From Paraburkholderia sp. (GTDB lineage Bacteria > Pseudomonadota > Gammaproteobacteria > Burkholderiales > Burkholderiaceae): DNA of 64,000 nt. The DNA is taken from the NCBI RefSeq assembly GCF_004298475.1, contig NZ_SCRP01000034.1, forward strand, positions 186,001 through 250,000, given 5' to 3'. Numbering within the stretch: the first letter of the stretch is position 1; each line of letters starts with the position of its first letter. The notes below the pieces were generated by a model, which was given only the letters and a program-made list of their open reading frames with translations, was not told the origin of the DNA and did not search any database. The position numbers were made by a program, and so were the translations under genes. Positions 28,003-36,993 of the stretch are shown one piece after another.

Positions 28003-28611
28003 TTACTTGGCCGGCTTGACCGTGGCGACTTCCTTGTCGGCCTGGTCGCGCGTTGCCTTGATCGATTGCGGCATGTACTTCTGCATCAGACCGCTCACGA
28101 CGTCACGGCCGACTTGATCTTGCACCTGGATGAACTTGCGGCCGGTCGGGCTGCGGTAGAACGTGGTCAGGTCCTTGATTTCCTGCGTGCTGTAGTACTT
28201 TGCGTAGGCTTCGTACTGAGCCGTCATTGCGTCCTGGCGGAACGCGTCGGTTGCGAAGACCTGGCCTGCCTGGTCAACCAGCTTCGGCACGGCATTCTTT
28301 TGCAGCGCCGGGACGGAAGCCTGCTTTTGCTTGTCCGTCATCGTCTTGTTTTCGGACAGTGCATCCGACAGGATCGCCGGAACGAGCTGCTTGGCCTGCA
28401 TCTGTGCGCTGTTACCGATTGCGCCGACGAGCTTCTGGGCGTCGATCGCGTCGAGCAGGTCCTTGATCGCGGCTTGCTTGGCCGAATCGATCGGTGCTGC
28501 CGCAGCGGCCGGAGCTTGCGCGGGCGCCTGGGACTGGAGCGCCTGGGCCATTGCAAACGTCGGCACGAGAGCGGCCAGCAACAAAACCTGCTTGAATCGT
28601 TTTTGCATCAT
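28003..28611 (-). CDS. DUF2059 domain-containing exported protein
   Basis: A 202-residue protein with a signal peptide (MMQKRFKQVLLLAALVPTFAMA, cleavage near residue 22) and an Ala/Gln/Pro-rich linker. The DUF2059 region at about 95-185 includes the conserved segment YYSTQEIKDLTTFYRSPTGRKFIQ. It is predicted periplasmic. The function of the family is unknown. It is consistently found downstream of gyrA and upstream of serC in Burkholderia relatives. It has its own terminator. Confidence 0.88.
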   Translation of the reverse strand: MMQKRFKQVLLLAALVPTFAMAQALQSQAPAQAPAAAAAPIDSAKQAAIKDLLDAIDAQKLVGAIGNSAQMQAKQLVPAILSDALSENKTMTDKQKQASVPALQKNAVPKLVDQAGQVFATDAFRQDAMTAQYEAYAKYYSTQEIKDLTTFYRSPTGRKFIQVQDQVGRDVVSGLMQKYMPQSIKATRDQADKEVATVKPAK

Positions 28612-28780
28612 TACTCCCTTATTAGAGAAATTAGTCGAACTGCCCGCGCTGCGGACCGTGCGATGCGTCGTTCGCCCGCAACCGGTTCCGCCTCGCGCCA
28701 GTCAGGACTTTCCTGCACTGGCTGGCCCGCTCGCGCGGACCGCCCCTATGATTGACTGCCGGCGATTTACAGCTGACGGG

Positions 28781-31402
28781 TTATAGCTGATTCTCGCCCT
28801 CACCCTCACCCGGTTCGACGTCGCCCGCCTCGCCTTCTGCGTCGGCCTCTGCGACCTGTTGCAGACCGGAAAGCTTCGTGCCCTCGTCAAGGCTGATGAG
28901 TGTAACACCTTGCGTCGCGCGTCCCATTTCACGGATTTCCGATACGCGCGTGCGGATCAGCACACCCGTTGTCGTAATCAGCATGATCTGGGCTTCGGGG
29001 TCGACGAGCGTCGCCGCGACAACCTTGCCGTTGCGCTCGGACGTCTGGATCGCGATCATGCCCTTCGTACCGCGCCCATGACGCGTGTACTCGGTGATCG
29101 GCGTGCGCTTGCCGTATCCGTTCTCGGTTGCGGTGAGCACCGACTGTTGCTCATCGCCGGCAACGAGCAGCGCGATGACCTGCTGCGCCTCGTCGAGTTG
29201 CATGCCACGCACGCCGCGTGCTTCTCGGCCCATCGGACGCACATCGTTTTCGTCGAAGCGAACGGCCTTGCCGGCATCGGAGAACAGCATGACGTCGTGC
29301 TGGCCGTCCGTGATGGCCGCGCCAATCAGGTAGTCGCCGTCGTCGAGACCGACCGCGATAATACCCTTGCGCATCGGGCGGCTGAAGGCTTCAAGCGGCG
29401 TCTTTTTGACCGTGCCGAGCGCGGTCGCCATGAAGACGAACTTGTCCGCGGAGAATTCCTTCACCGGCAGCACGACGGTGATCTTCTCACCGTCCTGCAA
29501 CGACGGGAACATATTGACGATCGGACGGCCGCGCGCGTTGCGCGAGCCTTGCGGCACCTCATACACCTTCACCCAGTACACGCGCCCGCGGTTCGAGAAG
29601 CACAGGATGTGGTCGTGGGTATTGGCGATGAAGAGCGTGTCGATCCAGTCGTCTTCCTTCATCGACGTCGCCTGTTTGCCGCGACCTCCGCGCTTCTGGG
29701 CGCTATATTCGGACAACGGCTGCGATTTCACGTAACCCGCGTGCGACATGGTGACGACCATATCCTGCGGCGTGATCAGGTCCTCGGTGTTCAGTTCGGT
29801 CGCGTTCAGCTCGATCTTCGAGCGGCGCTCATCGCCGAATTCGCTCTTGATCGCGGTGAGTTCACCGGAGATCATCTCCGTTACGCGCTCGGGGCGCGCC
29901 AGGATGTCCAGCAGGTCGGCAATCTGCGCCATCACATCGCGGTACTCGCCGATGATCTTGTCCTGCTCCAGACCGGTCAGGCGCTGCAGACGCATCTGCA
30001 GGATTTCCTGTGCCTGGGTATCGGACAGACGGTAAAGGCCGTCGCCCTGCATGCCGAAGAGCGGATTGAGGCCTTCCGGGCGATAGGCTTCGCGCCCGCC
30101 GGCAGCCGCGTTCTCGGCTTCGGCGCGCGCGAGCATCTCGCGCACGAGCGACGAATCCCACGCGTGGTTCATCAGCTCCTGCTTCGCGATCGGCGGCGTG
30201 GGCGCGGCCTTGATGATCGCGATGAATTCGTCGATGTTCGCGAGCGCAACCGCGAGACCTTCGAGCACATGTCCGCGTTCGCGGGCCTTGCGCAGTTCGT
30301 ACACGGTGCGCCGCGTGAGCACCTCGCGGCGATGCGACAGGAAATGGTCGAGCATTTCCTTCAGGTTCAGCAGCTTCGGCTGGTTGTCCACCAGCGCGAC
30401 CATGTTCATGCCGAACGTGTCCTGCAGCTGCGTCGCCTTATACAGATTGTTGAGGATGACCTCGGGCACTTCGCCGCGCTTGAGTTCGATCACGACGCGC
30501 ATGCCGCTCTTGTCGGATTCGTCGCGGATGTCCGAAATGCCTTCGAGCTTCTTCTCGTTGACGAGCTCGGCGATGCGCTCGAGCAGCGAACGCTTGTTCA
30601 CCTGATACGGCAGCTCGTCGACGATGATCGCCATGCGCTGGCCACGGTCGATCTCTTCGAAGTGGGTGGCCGCGCGCATCACGACACGGCCGCGGCCGGT
30701 GCGATAGCCGTCGCGCACGCCGGCAACGCCGTAGATGATGCCCGCCGTCGGGAAATCCGGGGCCGGAATGATCTCGATCAGCTCGTCGATGGAAGCGTGC
30801 GGGTTCTTGAGCAGATGCTGGCAGGCATCGACGACTTCACCGAGGTTGTGGGGCGGGATGTTCGTGGCCATGCCGACCGCGATGCCCGACGAGCCGTTGA
30901 TCAGCAGGTTCGGGATGCGCGCGGGCAGGATTTGGGGCTCGTTTTCGCTGCCGTCGTAGTTCGGCCCGAAATCGACGGTTTCCTTGTCGATATCGGCAAG
31001 CAGCTCGTGGCCGATCTTCGCCATGCGGATTTCGGTGTATCGCATGGCCGCGGCGTTGTCGCCGTCGATCGAGCCGAAGTTGCCCTGCCCGTCCACCAGC
31101 ATGTAGCGCAGCGAGAAATCCTGCGCCATGCGGACGATCGTGTCGTAGACAGCGGTGTCGCCGTGGGGGTGATATTTACCGATGACGTCGCCGACGATAC
31201 GCGCCGACTTCTTGTAGGCACGGTTCCAGTCGTTGTTCAGCTCGTGCATCGCGTAGAGCACGCGCCGGTGCACGGGCTTCAAGCCGTCGCGAACATCCGG
31301 AAGCGCCCGCCCGACGATCACGCTCATCGCGTAATCGAGATACGAGCGGCGCATTTCCTCCTCGAGAGAGATAGGCAGAGTCTCTTTGGCGAATTGATCC
31401 AT
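28781..31402 (-). CDS. gyrA: DNA gyrase subunit A
   Basis: An 873-residue type II topoisomerase subunit that introduces negative supercoils with GyrB. The catalytic tyrosine is Tyr122 (MRYTEIRM). The quinolone-resistance region reads [10 protein letters not shown] with Thr83, Ala84 and Asp87; threonine at 83 is common in wild-type non-enterobacterial GyrA, so no resistance mutation is evident. The C-terminal beta-pinwheel has the GyrA box QKRGGRGKQ (the QRRGGKG-type motif that distinguishes GyrA from ParC). A ~20-residue acidic tail ([19 protein letters not shown]) ends it. The ATG at 31402 ([14 protein letters not shown]) is the family start. Confidence 0.98.
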   Translation of the reverse strand: MDQFAKETLPISLEEEMRRSYLDYAMSVIVGRALPDVRDGLKPVHRRVLYAMHELNNDWNRAYKKSARIVGDVIGKYHPHGDTAVYDTIVRMAQDFSLRYMLVDGQGNFGSIDGDNAAAMRYTEIRMAKIGHELLADIDKETVDFGPNYDGSENEPQILPARIPNLLINGSSGIAVGMATNIPPHNLGEVVDACQHLLKNPHASIDELIEIIPAPDFPTAGIIYGVAGVRDGYRTGRGRVVMRAATHFEEIDRGQRMAIIVDELPYQVNKRSLLERIAELVNEKKLEGISDIRDESDKSGMRVVIELKRGEVPEVILNNLYKATQLQDTFGMNMVALVDNQPKLLNLKEMLDHFLSHRREVLTRRTVYELRKARERGHVLEGLAVALANIDEFIAIIKAAPTPPIAKQELMNHAWDSSLVREMLARAEAENAAAGGREAYRPEGLNPLFGMQGDGLYRLSDTQAQEILQMRLQRLTGLEQDKIIGEYRDVMAQIADLLDILARPERVTEMISGELTAIKSEFGDERRSKIELNATELNTEDLITPQDMVVTMSHAGYVKSQPLSEYSAQKRGGRGKQATSMKEDDWIDTLFIANTHDHILCFSNRGRVYWVKVYEVPQGSRNARGRPIVNMFPSLQDGEKITVVLPVKEFSADKFVFMATALGTVKKTPLEAFSRPMRKGIIAVGLDDGDYLIGAAITDGQHDVMLFSDAGKAVRFDENDVRPMGREARGVRGMQLDEAQQVIALLVAGDEQQSVLTATENGYGKRTPITEYTRHGRGTKGMIAIQTSERNGKVVAATLVDPEAQIMLITTTGVLIRTRVSEIREMGRATQGVTLISLDEGTKLSGLQQVAEADAEGEAGDVEPGEGEGENQL

Positions 31403-31963
31403 TATCGATGTCGTATACAGGCACGCCCGGTGCAGCCGGGAAATCCCGACTGGCACCGCGGCGCGCCCATGCTGTCGCATGGACGCCGCGGACGCAGCGC
31501 ATCACGCGATTCTACCATGCGCGACACCCCCGACCGCGCCCTACGTATACCTATTAGCAGGCACCGCAAGGAACCGCTCAAAAACGCGCTGAATGGACGC
31601 AGAAGGGAAATAGCAGCGCAACATGGGAACCACAGCGGGACCGCAGATGAAACAGGCGGGCGACAGCGCACCGTCTATTGCAGGAAACTGTGACCACCGT
31701 CGTGCCCAGGGTATGTCGCGGGAACTTTTTGTTGCGGGTCTACCACATTCGACTGACCCCGAAGAAAGGGGCGGATTTTTTTTATCGTCGGACGGGAACG
31801 ATATGGCAAAATGCGAACGCAAAGTCAGTGTTAGACACGGCTCGAAGTCTACACAACACGTAACCGATAACGCGCCGATGTTATACTTCGAGCAATGTAT
31901 GACTTGTCTTCGTCACATGGCTCGCAGTAAACCTGCGGTAATCTCAAATTCGAGAGGAGAAAT
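31403..31963. other. 561-nt gap between divergent gyrA and ompA-like genes; no gene seen
   Basis: The gyrA promoter (minus) and the ompA-like promoter (plus) must lie here. On the plus strand CCCC (31757-31760), a 7-nt loop and GGGG (31768-31771) followed by T8 (31776-31783) resembles a small terminator with no annotated gene before it. Reading frames in the gap have no family similarity. Confidence 0.6.
31882..31887 (+). promoter_or_regulatory. Candidate -10 (TATACT) of the ompA-like gene
   Basis: TATACT lies 77 nt before the ATG; the -35 region is poor. The leader has a strong AGGAG ribosome-binding site (31954-31958) and a small TCTC/GAGA stem next to it. Confidence 0.35.
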
Positions 31964-32611
31964 ATGAATAAACTTTCAAAGCTCGCGTTCATTGCAGCTA
32001 CCGCAGTTATGGCTGCATCCGCCTCGGCACAATCGGTGCCGGCGTCGCGACAAGCCGTCAACGACAACTGGGTGAATGGTACCGGCGAATACGTGTGGAT
32101 GAACGGCACGAACGAGCTTTGCTGGCGCGGTGCATTCTGGACGCCGGCCACCGCCAACGCCAAGTGCGATGGCGCACTGGTCGCCCAGGCACCGCAACCG
32201 CCGGTCGCACCGGCACCGGCACCGGCCATCACCAGCCAGAAGATCACGTATCAAGCTGACGCCCTGTTCGATTTCGACAAGGCCACCCTGAAGCCGGCCG
32301 GCAAGGAAAAGCTGGACGAACTGGCAGGCAAGATCCAGGCGCTGAACCTCGAAGTCGTCGTCGCAACGGGCCACACCGACCGTATCGGCTCGACTGCCTA
32401 CAACGACCGTCTGTCGCTGCGCCGCGCACAAGCCGTGAAGTCGTATCTGGTCAGCAAGGGCGTTCCGGCCGACCGCATCTACACGGAAGGCAAGGGCAAG
32501 CGCCAACCGGTTACGACGGGCTGCAACCAGAAGAACCGCAAGGCTCTCATCTCCTGCCTCGCACCGGATCGCCGCGTGGAAGTCGAAGTCGTCGGCACCC
32601 AGAAGCAGTAA
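31964..32611 (+). CDS. ompA: OmpA-family outer-membrane/peptidoglycan-binding protein
   Basis: A 215-residue protein with a signal peptide ([22 protein letters not shown], cleavage after residue 22), a short conserved segment ([27 protein letters not shown]), an Ala/Pro hinge ([13 protein letters not shown]) and a C-terminal OmpA-like peptidoglycan-binding domain. The domain includes [16 protein letters not shown] and [28 protein letters not shown]. There is no eight-stranded barrel, so it is the small OmpA type common in Burkholderia and Bordetella. A strong Shine-Dalgarno and terminator suggest high expression. Confidence 0.92.
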   Translation: MNKLSKLAFIAATAVMAASASAQSVPASRQAVNDNWVNGTGEYVWMNGTNELCWRGAFWTPATANAKCDGALVAQAPQPPVAPAPAPAITSQKITYQADALFDFDKATLKPAGKEKLDELAGKIQALNLEVVVATGHTDRIGSTAYNDRLSLRRAQAVKSYLVSKGVPADRIYTEGKGKRQPVTTGCNQKNRKALISCLAPDRRVEVEVVGTQKQ

Positions 32612-32638
32612 TTCGCGAGCCGCGACTGAAAGTATCAG

Positions 32639-32665
32639 AACCCCGCTTCGGCGGGGTTTTTTTTC
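32639..32665 (+). terminator. Intrinsic terminator of the ompA-like gene
   Basis: AACCCCGC, TTCG tetraloop, GCGGGGTT followed by a run of T: a canonical strong terminator. Confidence 0.95.
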
Positions 32666-32765
32666 GCCCTGCTTTTCTTCCTGCACCGGGGCACGAACAG
32701 CCACCCGGGTCAGCGGCGGCAAAGGGAAACACGGGGCGCCATTTTGCGAGCCTGCCCGGCCCCTA

Positions 32766-32771
32766 TATACT
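32766..32771 (+). promoter_or_regulatory. Candidate -10 (TATACT) for ubiG
   Basis: TATACT with TTTGCG 17 nt upstream, about 43 nt before the ubiG ATG. Confidence 0.4.
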
Positions 32772-32813
32772 GAAGCTTTCCTCCACCCGCAACCGCGCCT
32801 CAGGTCTTACAAC

Positions 32814-33512
32814 ATGACGAACGCCGATCCCCATGAACTGCAGAAATTCAGCGATCTCGCTCATCGCTGGTGGGATCCGAACGCAGAATTCAAGCCGCTT
32901 CACGAACTGAACCCCATTCGCCTGAACTGGATCGACAGCTACGCGCACCTCGCCGGCAAGCGCGTGCTCGATGTGGGCTGCGGCGGCGGCATTCTGTCCG
33001 AGTCGATGGCCGGACTCGGCGCGAACGTCAAAGGTATCGACCTGTCGTCAGAGGCGCTCGGCGTTGCTGACCTGCATAGCCTCGAAAGCGGCGTGACCGT
33101 CGACTACGAAGAGATTTCCGCCGAACCGCTCGCCGCGCGCGAACCTGCGTCGTTCGATGTCGTGACCTGCATGGAAATGCTCGAACACGTGCCAGATCCG
33201 GCCGGTGTCGTCGCTGCGTGCGCCACGCTCGTCAAGCCGGGCGGCTGGGTGTTCTTCTCGACGCTCAACCGCAACGTGAAGTCCTACATGCTCGCAGTGA
33301 TCGCCGCCGAATACGTCGCGCAGATGCTGCCCAAGGGCACGCACGATTACGCGCGCTTCATCCGCCCGTCCGAGCTGGCCGGGTTCGTTCGCGAGGCCAG
33401 GCTGCACCTCGCCGAGATCCGGGGCGTGACGTACAACCCGCTCACGCGGCGCTATGCGCTCTCGAACGATTCCAGCGTCAATTACATGGTTGCCTGCCAG
33501 CGCGAAGCCTGA
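32814..33512 (+). CDS. ubiG: Bifunctional ubiquinone O-methyltransferase
   Basis: A 232-residue class I SAM-dependent methyltransferase that carries out both O-methylations of ubiquinone synthesis. It opens with the UbiG-specific [29 protein letters not shown]. The SAM motif is [28 protein letters not shown], with the family segment [13 protein letters not shown]. Length is typical. It is followed after 40 nt by gph on the same strand, a conserved ubiG-gph pair in Burkholderiales. Confidence 0.97.
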   Translation: MTNADPHELQKFSDLAHRWWDPNAEFKPLHELNPIRLNWIDSYAHLAGKRVLDVGCGGGILSESMAGLGANVKGIDLSSEALGVADLHSLESGVTVDYEEISAEPLAAREPASFDVVTCMEMLEHVPDPAGVVAACATLVKPGGWVFFSTLNRNVKSYMLAVIAAEYVAQMLPKGTHDYARFIRPSELAGFVREARLHLAEIRGVTYNPLTRRYALSNDSSVNYMVACQREA

Positions 33513-33552
33513 GGCGCAGGTTGCACGACTTCAGCGCGACTTCACGTCCGAC

Positions 33553-34284
33553 ATGAATTCATCCACGAAAGTCCCGGCTGCGGCCGATGACGGCGCAGCG
33601 CTCGCCGCCTGCGAAGCCGTGCTGTTCGATTTTGACGGCACGCTCGCCGACACGGCGCCCGACCTTGCCGCCGCCGTCAACCAGATGCGTCACGCGCGCG
33701 GTCTTGCGCCCGCGCCGATTGAGCGGCTGCGTCCGCTCGCCTCGGCAGGTGCGCGGGGACTGATCGGCGGCGCGTTCGGGATCGGTCCCGATCATGCCGA
33801 ATTCGCTGCGCTGCGCGAGGAGTTTCTCGCCAACTACGCAGCCAACCTGCGCATCGAGACGGCGCTCTTTCCCGGCATCGACGCCGTTCTCGACGACCTC
33901 GACGCACGCGGAGTACGCTGGGGCATCGTGACGAACAAGGTCGCGCGGCTGACCGATCCGCTCGTCGCGCTCATGCACCTCGATACGCGTGCGGCCTGCG
34001 TCGTCAGCGGCGACACCACGCCCTACGCGAAGCCGCATCCCGCGCCGCTGCTCCATGCGGCGCAGGCGCTTGGCATTCATCCGCAGCGCGCGGTGTACGT
34101 GGGCGACGACTTGCGCGACGTTCAGGCGGGCGTTGCCGCCGGTATGGCGACGATCGCAGCGGCCTACGGCTACTGCGGCAACGACATACCGCCGTCGCAG
34201 TGGAGCGCGCACTTCGTGGCGGACACGACGACAACGCTGCTCGCGCTGCTTGGCAACGTCCGCAAAGGGCCGCCAGCAGCGTAA
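33553..34284 (+). CDS. gph: Phosphoglycolate phosphatase (HAD family)
   Basis: A 243-residue HAD hydrolase that dephosphorylates 2-phosphoglycolate and related phosphosugars (MupP-type activity is also possible). Motif I is FDFDGTLADTAPD with Asp26 as nucleophile and Asp28. Motif II is IVTNK. KPHPAPLLHAAQALG carries the motif III lysine, and YVGDDLRDVQAG is motif IV. ATG 33553 (MNSSTKVPAAAD) is chosen, since the longer frame starts inside ubiG. The first ~18 residues are a non-conserved extension. Confidence 0.92.
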   Translation: MNSSTKVPAAADDGAALAACEAVLFDFDGTLADTAPDLAAAVNQMRHARGLAPAPIERLRPLASAGARGLIGGAFGIGPDHAEFAALREEFLANYAANLRIETALFPGIDAVLDDLDARGVRWGIVTNKVARLTDPLVALMHLDTRAACVVSGDTTPYAKPHPAPLLHAAQALGIHPQRAVYVGDDLRDVQAGVAAGMATIAAAYGYCGNDIPPSQWSAHFVADTTTTLLALLGNVRKGPPAA

Positions 34285-34350
34285 TTGCCATCGACGACAC
34301 GGCACGCGCCCTTGAAACGGGCGCGGTTCGCCTCATCTGGCGTACTGTGG

Positions 34351-34356
34351 GATAAT
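34351..34356 (+). promoter_or_regulatory. Candidate -10 (GATAAT) for ssrA
   Basis: GATAAT, with TTCGCC 18 nt upstream, lies 13 nt before the mature 5' end of the tmRNA, so the primary transcript would have a short leader. Confidence 0.5.
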
Positions 34357-34369
34357 TGCCACTTCCTCT

Positions 34370-34738
34370 GGGGCCGACCTGGTTTCGACAGGGGTTATGA
34401 AGCAGTCAGGGCATGCCGAGGACCCGTCACCTCGTTAATCAATGGGAAAAACGTAACTGCAAACGACGATACGTTCGCACTGGCAGCCTAAGGCCGCCGT
34501 CCTCTGCCTGGCTCACTGACGGGTCAGCGTCGCAAGACCGGTAGCAATACCGCCAGAGGTCATTTACGTCAGTTAAGCTTTGTCGGCGTCACGACGCCAA
34601 AGTCGAAAATCTAGTGAATCGCCGTAGCGCAGCGTGTTCGTCCGCGTCGCTGCGGTTAAATCAAATGACAGAACTACGCATGTAGAACTGGGTGTGGACT
34701 GCCTTTGGACGCGGGTTCGATTCCCGCCGGCTCCACCA
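34370..34738 (+). ncRNA. ssrA: Transfer-messenger RNA
   Basis: A 369-nt tmRNA. The 5' end GGGGCCGACC pairs with the 3' end CGGCTCC, followed by an encoded ACCA tail. GGTTTCGAC near the 5' end and GGGTTCGATTCCCGCC near the 3' end give the tRNA-like domain. The tag frame starts at GCA 34459 and ends at TAA 34489-34491, encoding ANDDTFALAA, a degradation tag ending in the usual LAA. It rescues stalled ribosomes with SmpB. The molecule is uninterrupted and no integrated element lies at its 3' end. Confidence 0.97.
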
Positions 34739-34754
34739 ATTTTCCGCCCGCTCA

Positions 34755-34800
34755 AACAAAAAGCTCGCGAAGCCCTTTCGGGCTTCGCGAGCTTTTTGTT
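34755..34800 (+). terminator. Bidirectional terminator between ssrA and the convergent small gene
   Basis: A perfect 21-bp stem (34755-34775 with 34780-34800) with a TTTC loop. The outer part is A5/T5, giving T-runs on both strands. Confidence 0.95.
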
Positions 34801-34848
34801 CTGCGCGCCGGGAACCGCCTCGTTCCCGGTACGCAAGCGCTCAACGCA

Positions 34849-35115
34849 TCACTCGTCCTGCGGGCACTGCAGATTACAGCCGTTCGGATCGCCCAGATCA
34901 CCCTGGCGACGCCGGGCCGAAGGCTTCCCATGCTGGTATTTGTTGTCCGGCGCCGAAGCCGCAAACTGCAGTTGAGGATGCGCCTGGAGTTTGAACTCGT
35001 CGTTGAGGATACCGCCTGGCACGCCCGGCGAATTCTGGGCGAAAGCAATCGAAACGGTGGCAAACAGGGCGCCCGCAGTTGCTGCTGCGGCACAGACATT
35101 AAGCACGAATTTCAT
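34849..35115 (-). CDS. Small exported protein of unknown function
   Basis: An 88-residue protein with a signal peptide (MKFVLNVCAAAATAGALFATVSIAFA, cleavage near residue 26). The mature part is polar: NDEFKLQAHPQLQFAASAPDNKYQHG followed by a basic/acidic tail with two cysteines (NGCNLQCPQDE). No domain is recognised. The start is chosen at the signal peptide; the frame extends upstream without similarity. It is convergent with ssrA and lies 103 nt downstream of the regulator gene on the same strand. Codon use looks like its neighbours, and the signal peptide supports a real gene. Confidence 0.65.
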   Translation of the reverse strand: MKFVLNVCAAAATAGALFATVSIAFAQNSPGVPGGILNDEFKLQAHPQLQFAASAPDNKYQHGKPSARRRQGDLGDPNGCNLQCPQDE

Positions 35116-35218
35116 GATCGATTGGCGCGTTGGACGCGCGTCTGAAACGGAAAGCAAGACTCGCTCGAAGGTATCACAAAATGTGTTGCTCACAGCAGCG
35201 CAGACACATTGCATCGTA

Positions 35219-36304
35219 TTACAGCGCCAGATGCTTGCCCACCCACCCGTCGGCAAGCTCCACAACTTCGCCGCATTCAGCCGGATCGTAGCCAGCGAGA
35301 CGCGCAACAACCTGTTTGAACGCGTCGCCGCGCAGCCGGTTCAACACGGAAACCAGCGGCTCCCGTTCAAGCTGCGCCCGATCGCAGGCGAAATAATAAT
35401 CTTCATCGGCGATCGGCACGAAATCGAGTCCGAAATGGTGCGCCGCCGGCTCGACGCCAAAACCAACGTCAGCCATCCCGCTCGCGACAAATGCCGCAAT
35501 TGCCGAGTGCGTCAGCTCGGCGGAGGCATAGCCGTTCACGCGTTCGGGATCGACGCCGATTCGCGTGAGCAGCAAGTCGATCAGCAGCCGCGTGCCCGAG
35601 CCCGGCTGCCGGTTCACAAAGCGGATATCGGGGCGGGCGAGGTCCGCGAGCCCGGCAATCCGCTTCGGGTTGCCGCGGCCGACGAACAGGCCCTGCTTGC
35701 GGCGCGTCAGGTGAATGAACACATGGCGCTGCGGATCGAGCGAGCTTCGGTACGCATCGGCGCATGCCGAGCGGAATTCGCCGAGCGGCAGATGAAAGCC
35801 CGCCAGATCGCATTCGCCGCGTGCGAGCGCCGTGATGGCGTCGACACTGTCGCGGTACTTGATTTCCACCGGCACCTGATCCGCGACGAGCGCCGTGACC
35901 ATCGACGCCACCGCGTAACCATGCGACGCATGAATGCGCAGATTCTGCGCGTTCGGCGCGAGCCAGCGGTTGAGATCGCTCGCCACCTCGCTCGCAAGCG
36001 CCTGGAGATTGCCCTGCAAGCGCTCGCCGCAAAGTCGTTGTGAGCGCAACACGGCTTCGCCGAGTTCCGAGAGCACGGAGCCGCGTCCGCGCGATTTGGC
36101 GATCAGCGCACCCCCTAGCCGAGCCTCGACTTCGCGCAGCACCCCCCATGCATGCCGATAGGACAAACCCCTACGCTGTGCGGCCTGCGCAATGCTGCCC
36201 TCCTCGGCGACCAGCGTAAGCAGGGGCACAACGTCCGTCAGGCTTGCCTCGCGGCCATCGGCATCCCGCACGAGCAACTGCGCCTGGCACTCGACCTTGA
36301 TCAT
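35219..36304 (-). CDS. fdsR: FdsR-like regulator of formate dehydrogenase
   Basis: A 361-residue regulator with an N-terminal LysR/ModE-type winged helix (about 22-85, LLTLVAEEGSIAQAAQRRGLSYRHAWGVLREVEARLGG). Its effector domain (about 120-340) resembles a periplasmic-binding-protein fold (NLRIHASHGYAVASM, RFVNRQPGSGTRLLIDLLL, DVGFGVEPAAHHFGLDFVPI). This architecture occurs in proteins linked to molybdenum enzymes. It is divergent from fdsG with 131 nt between, as fdsR is from the fds operon of Cupriavidus necator, where FdsR controls the operon. The effector (formate or a molybdenum species) is not evident from sequence. Confidence 0.75.
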   Translation of the reverse strand: MIKVECQAQLLVRDADGREASLTDVVPLLTLVAEEGSIAQAAQRRGLSYRHAWGVLREVEARLGGALIAKSRGRGSVLSELGEAVLRSQRLCGERLQGNLQALASEVASDLNRWLAPNAQNLRIHASHGYAVASMVTALVADQVPVEIKYRDSVDAITALARGECDLAGFHLPLGEFRSACADAYRSSLDPQRHVFIHLTRRKQGLFVGRGNPKRIAGLADLARPDIRFVNRQPGSGTRLLIDLLLTRIGVDPERVNGYASAELTHSAIAAFVASGMADVGFGVEPAAHHFGLDFVPIADEDYYFACDRAQLEREPLVSVLNRLRGDAFKQVVARLAGYDPAECGEVVELADGWVGKHLAL

Positions 36305-36383
36305 TATGAAGTCTCTCTTCCTATTGCGAAACGCATCGCACCGGCCTATCGTTCAGCCAAACTACGAAGCAACCGCAGGATAA

Positions 36384-36411
36384 ATGCACAGTTTATGAAT
36401 AACAAGTGCAT
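36384..36411. promoter_or_regulatory. Inverted repeat ATGCAC-N16-GTGCAT in the fdsR-fdsG gap
   Basis: Arms at 36384-36389 and 36406-36411 lie in the AT-rich part of the divergent region just before the fdsG ribosome-binding site. The half-site spacing fits a dimeric regulator binding about two turns of DNA; FdsR is the obvious candidate. Inference only. Confidence 0.35.
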
Positions 36412-36435
36412 ATATGTCCCAGGAGGACCCCCGCT

Positions 36436-36993
36436 TTGGACAACTCGACAGTGAACGCACCGGATGATCTCGTGCGCCGGCACGCGCAACCAGGACGCAC
36501 GCTGCTCGCGATCCTGCACGCGATTCAAGACGAAACCGGCTTCGTGCCGCCCGAAACCGTTGTGCCGCTCGCGAAGGCGCTCAATCTCTCGCGCGCGGAA
36601 GTGCACGGTGTCGTCAGCTACTACCACCATTTCCGCACCACGCCGCCAGCAGCCGTGACCGTTCAGCTCTGCCGCGCCGAGTCGTGCCGCAGCATGGGCA
36701 GCGAGGCGCTCGCGCAGCACATCGAATCGCACACGGGCTGCTGTTTCTCGCAACAGCATGGCCACGAGCGCGAGCACGCTCAGGAACAAACTCAGGAACA
36801 AGCCGGGCCGCTCGCGCTGGAATCGGTCTATTGCCTCGGCCAGTGCGCCCTCTCGCCTGCCATGACGATCAACGGCACGCTGCACGCGAAAGTGACGCCG
36901 CAGAAGTTCGACGCACTGCTCACCGCCGCCATGGCCGCCGTGGCCAGAGCCGACAGCACCAACCGCAGCGACAGCACCGGGGAGGCGGCATGA
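36436..36993 (+). CDS. fdsG: NAD-dependent formate dehydrogenase gamma subunit
   Basis: A 185-residue thioredoxin-like [2Fe-2S] protein homologous to NuoE. It passes electrons within the soluble formate dehydrogenase. The fold begins ILHAIQDETGFVPPETVVPLAKALNLSRAEVHGVVSYYHHF. The cluster cysteines are in QLCRAESC and VYCLGQCALSPAM. Between them is an unusual Gln/Glu/His-rich insertion (HGHEREHAQEQTQEQA). TTG 36436 is chosen because GGAGG lies 9 nt upstream; upstream in-frame codons overlap that site. Its stop overlaps the fdsB ATG (ATGA). Confidence 0.92.
   Translation: MDNSTVNAPDDLVRRHAQPGRTLLAILHAIQDETGFVPPETVVPLAKALNLSRAEVHGVVSYYHHFRTTPPAAVTVQLCRAESCRSMGSEALAQHIESHTGCCFSQQHGHEREHAQEQTQEQAGPLALESVYCLGQCALSPAMTINGTLHAKVTPQKFDALLTAAMAAVARADSTNRSDSTGEAA

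Noticed and set aside
31196..31220. A quinolone-resistance mutation in gyrA (Thr at position 83)
   Set aside because: Thr83 is common in wild-type GyrA outside the enterobacteria, and Asp87 is intact.
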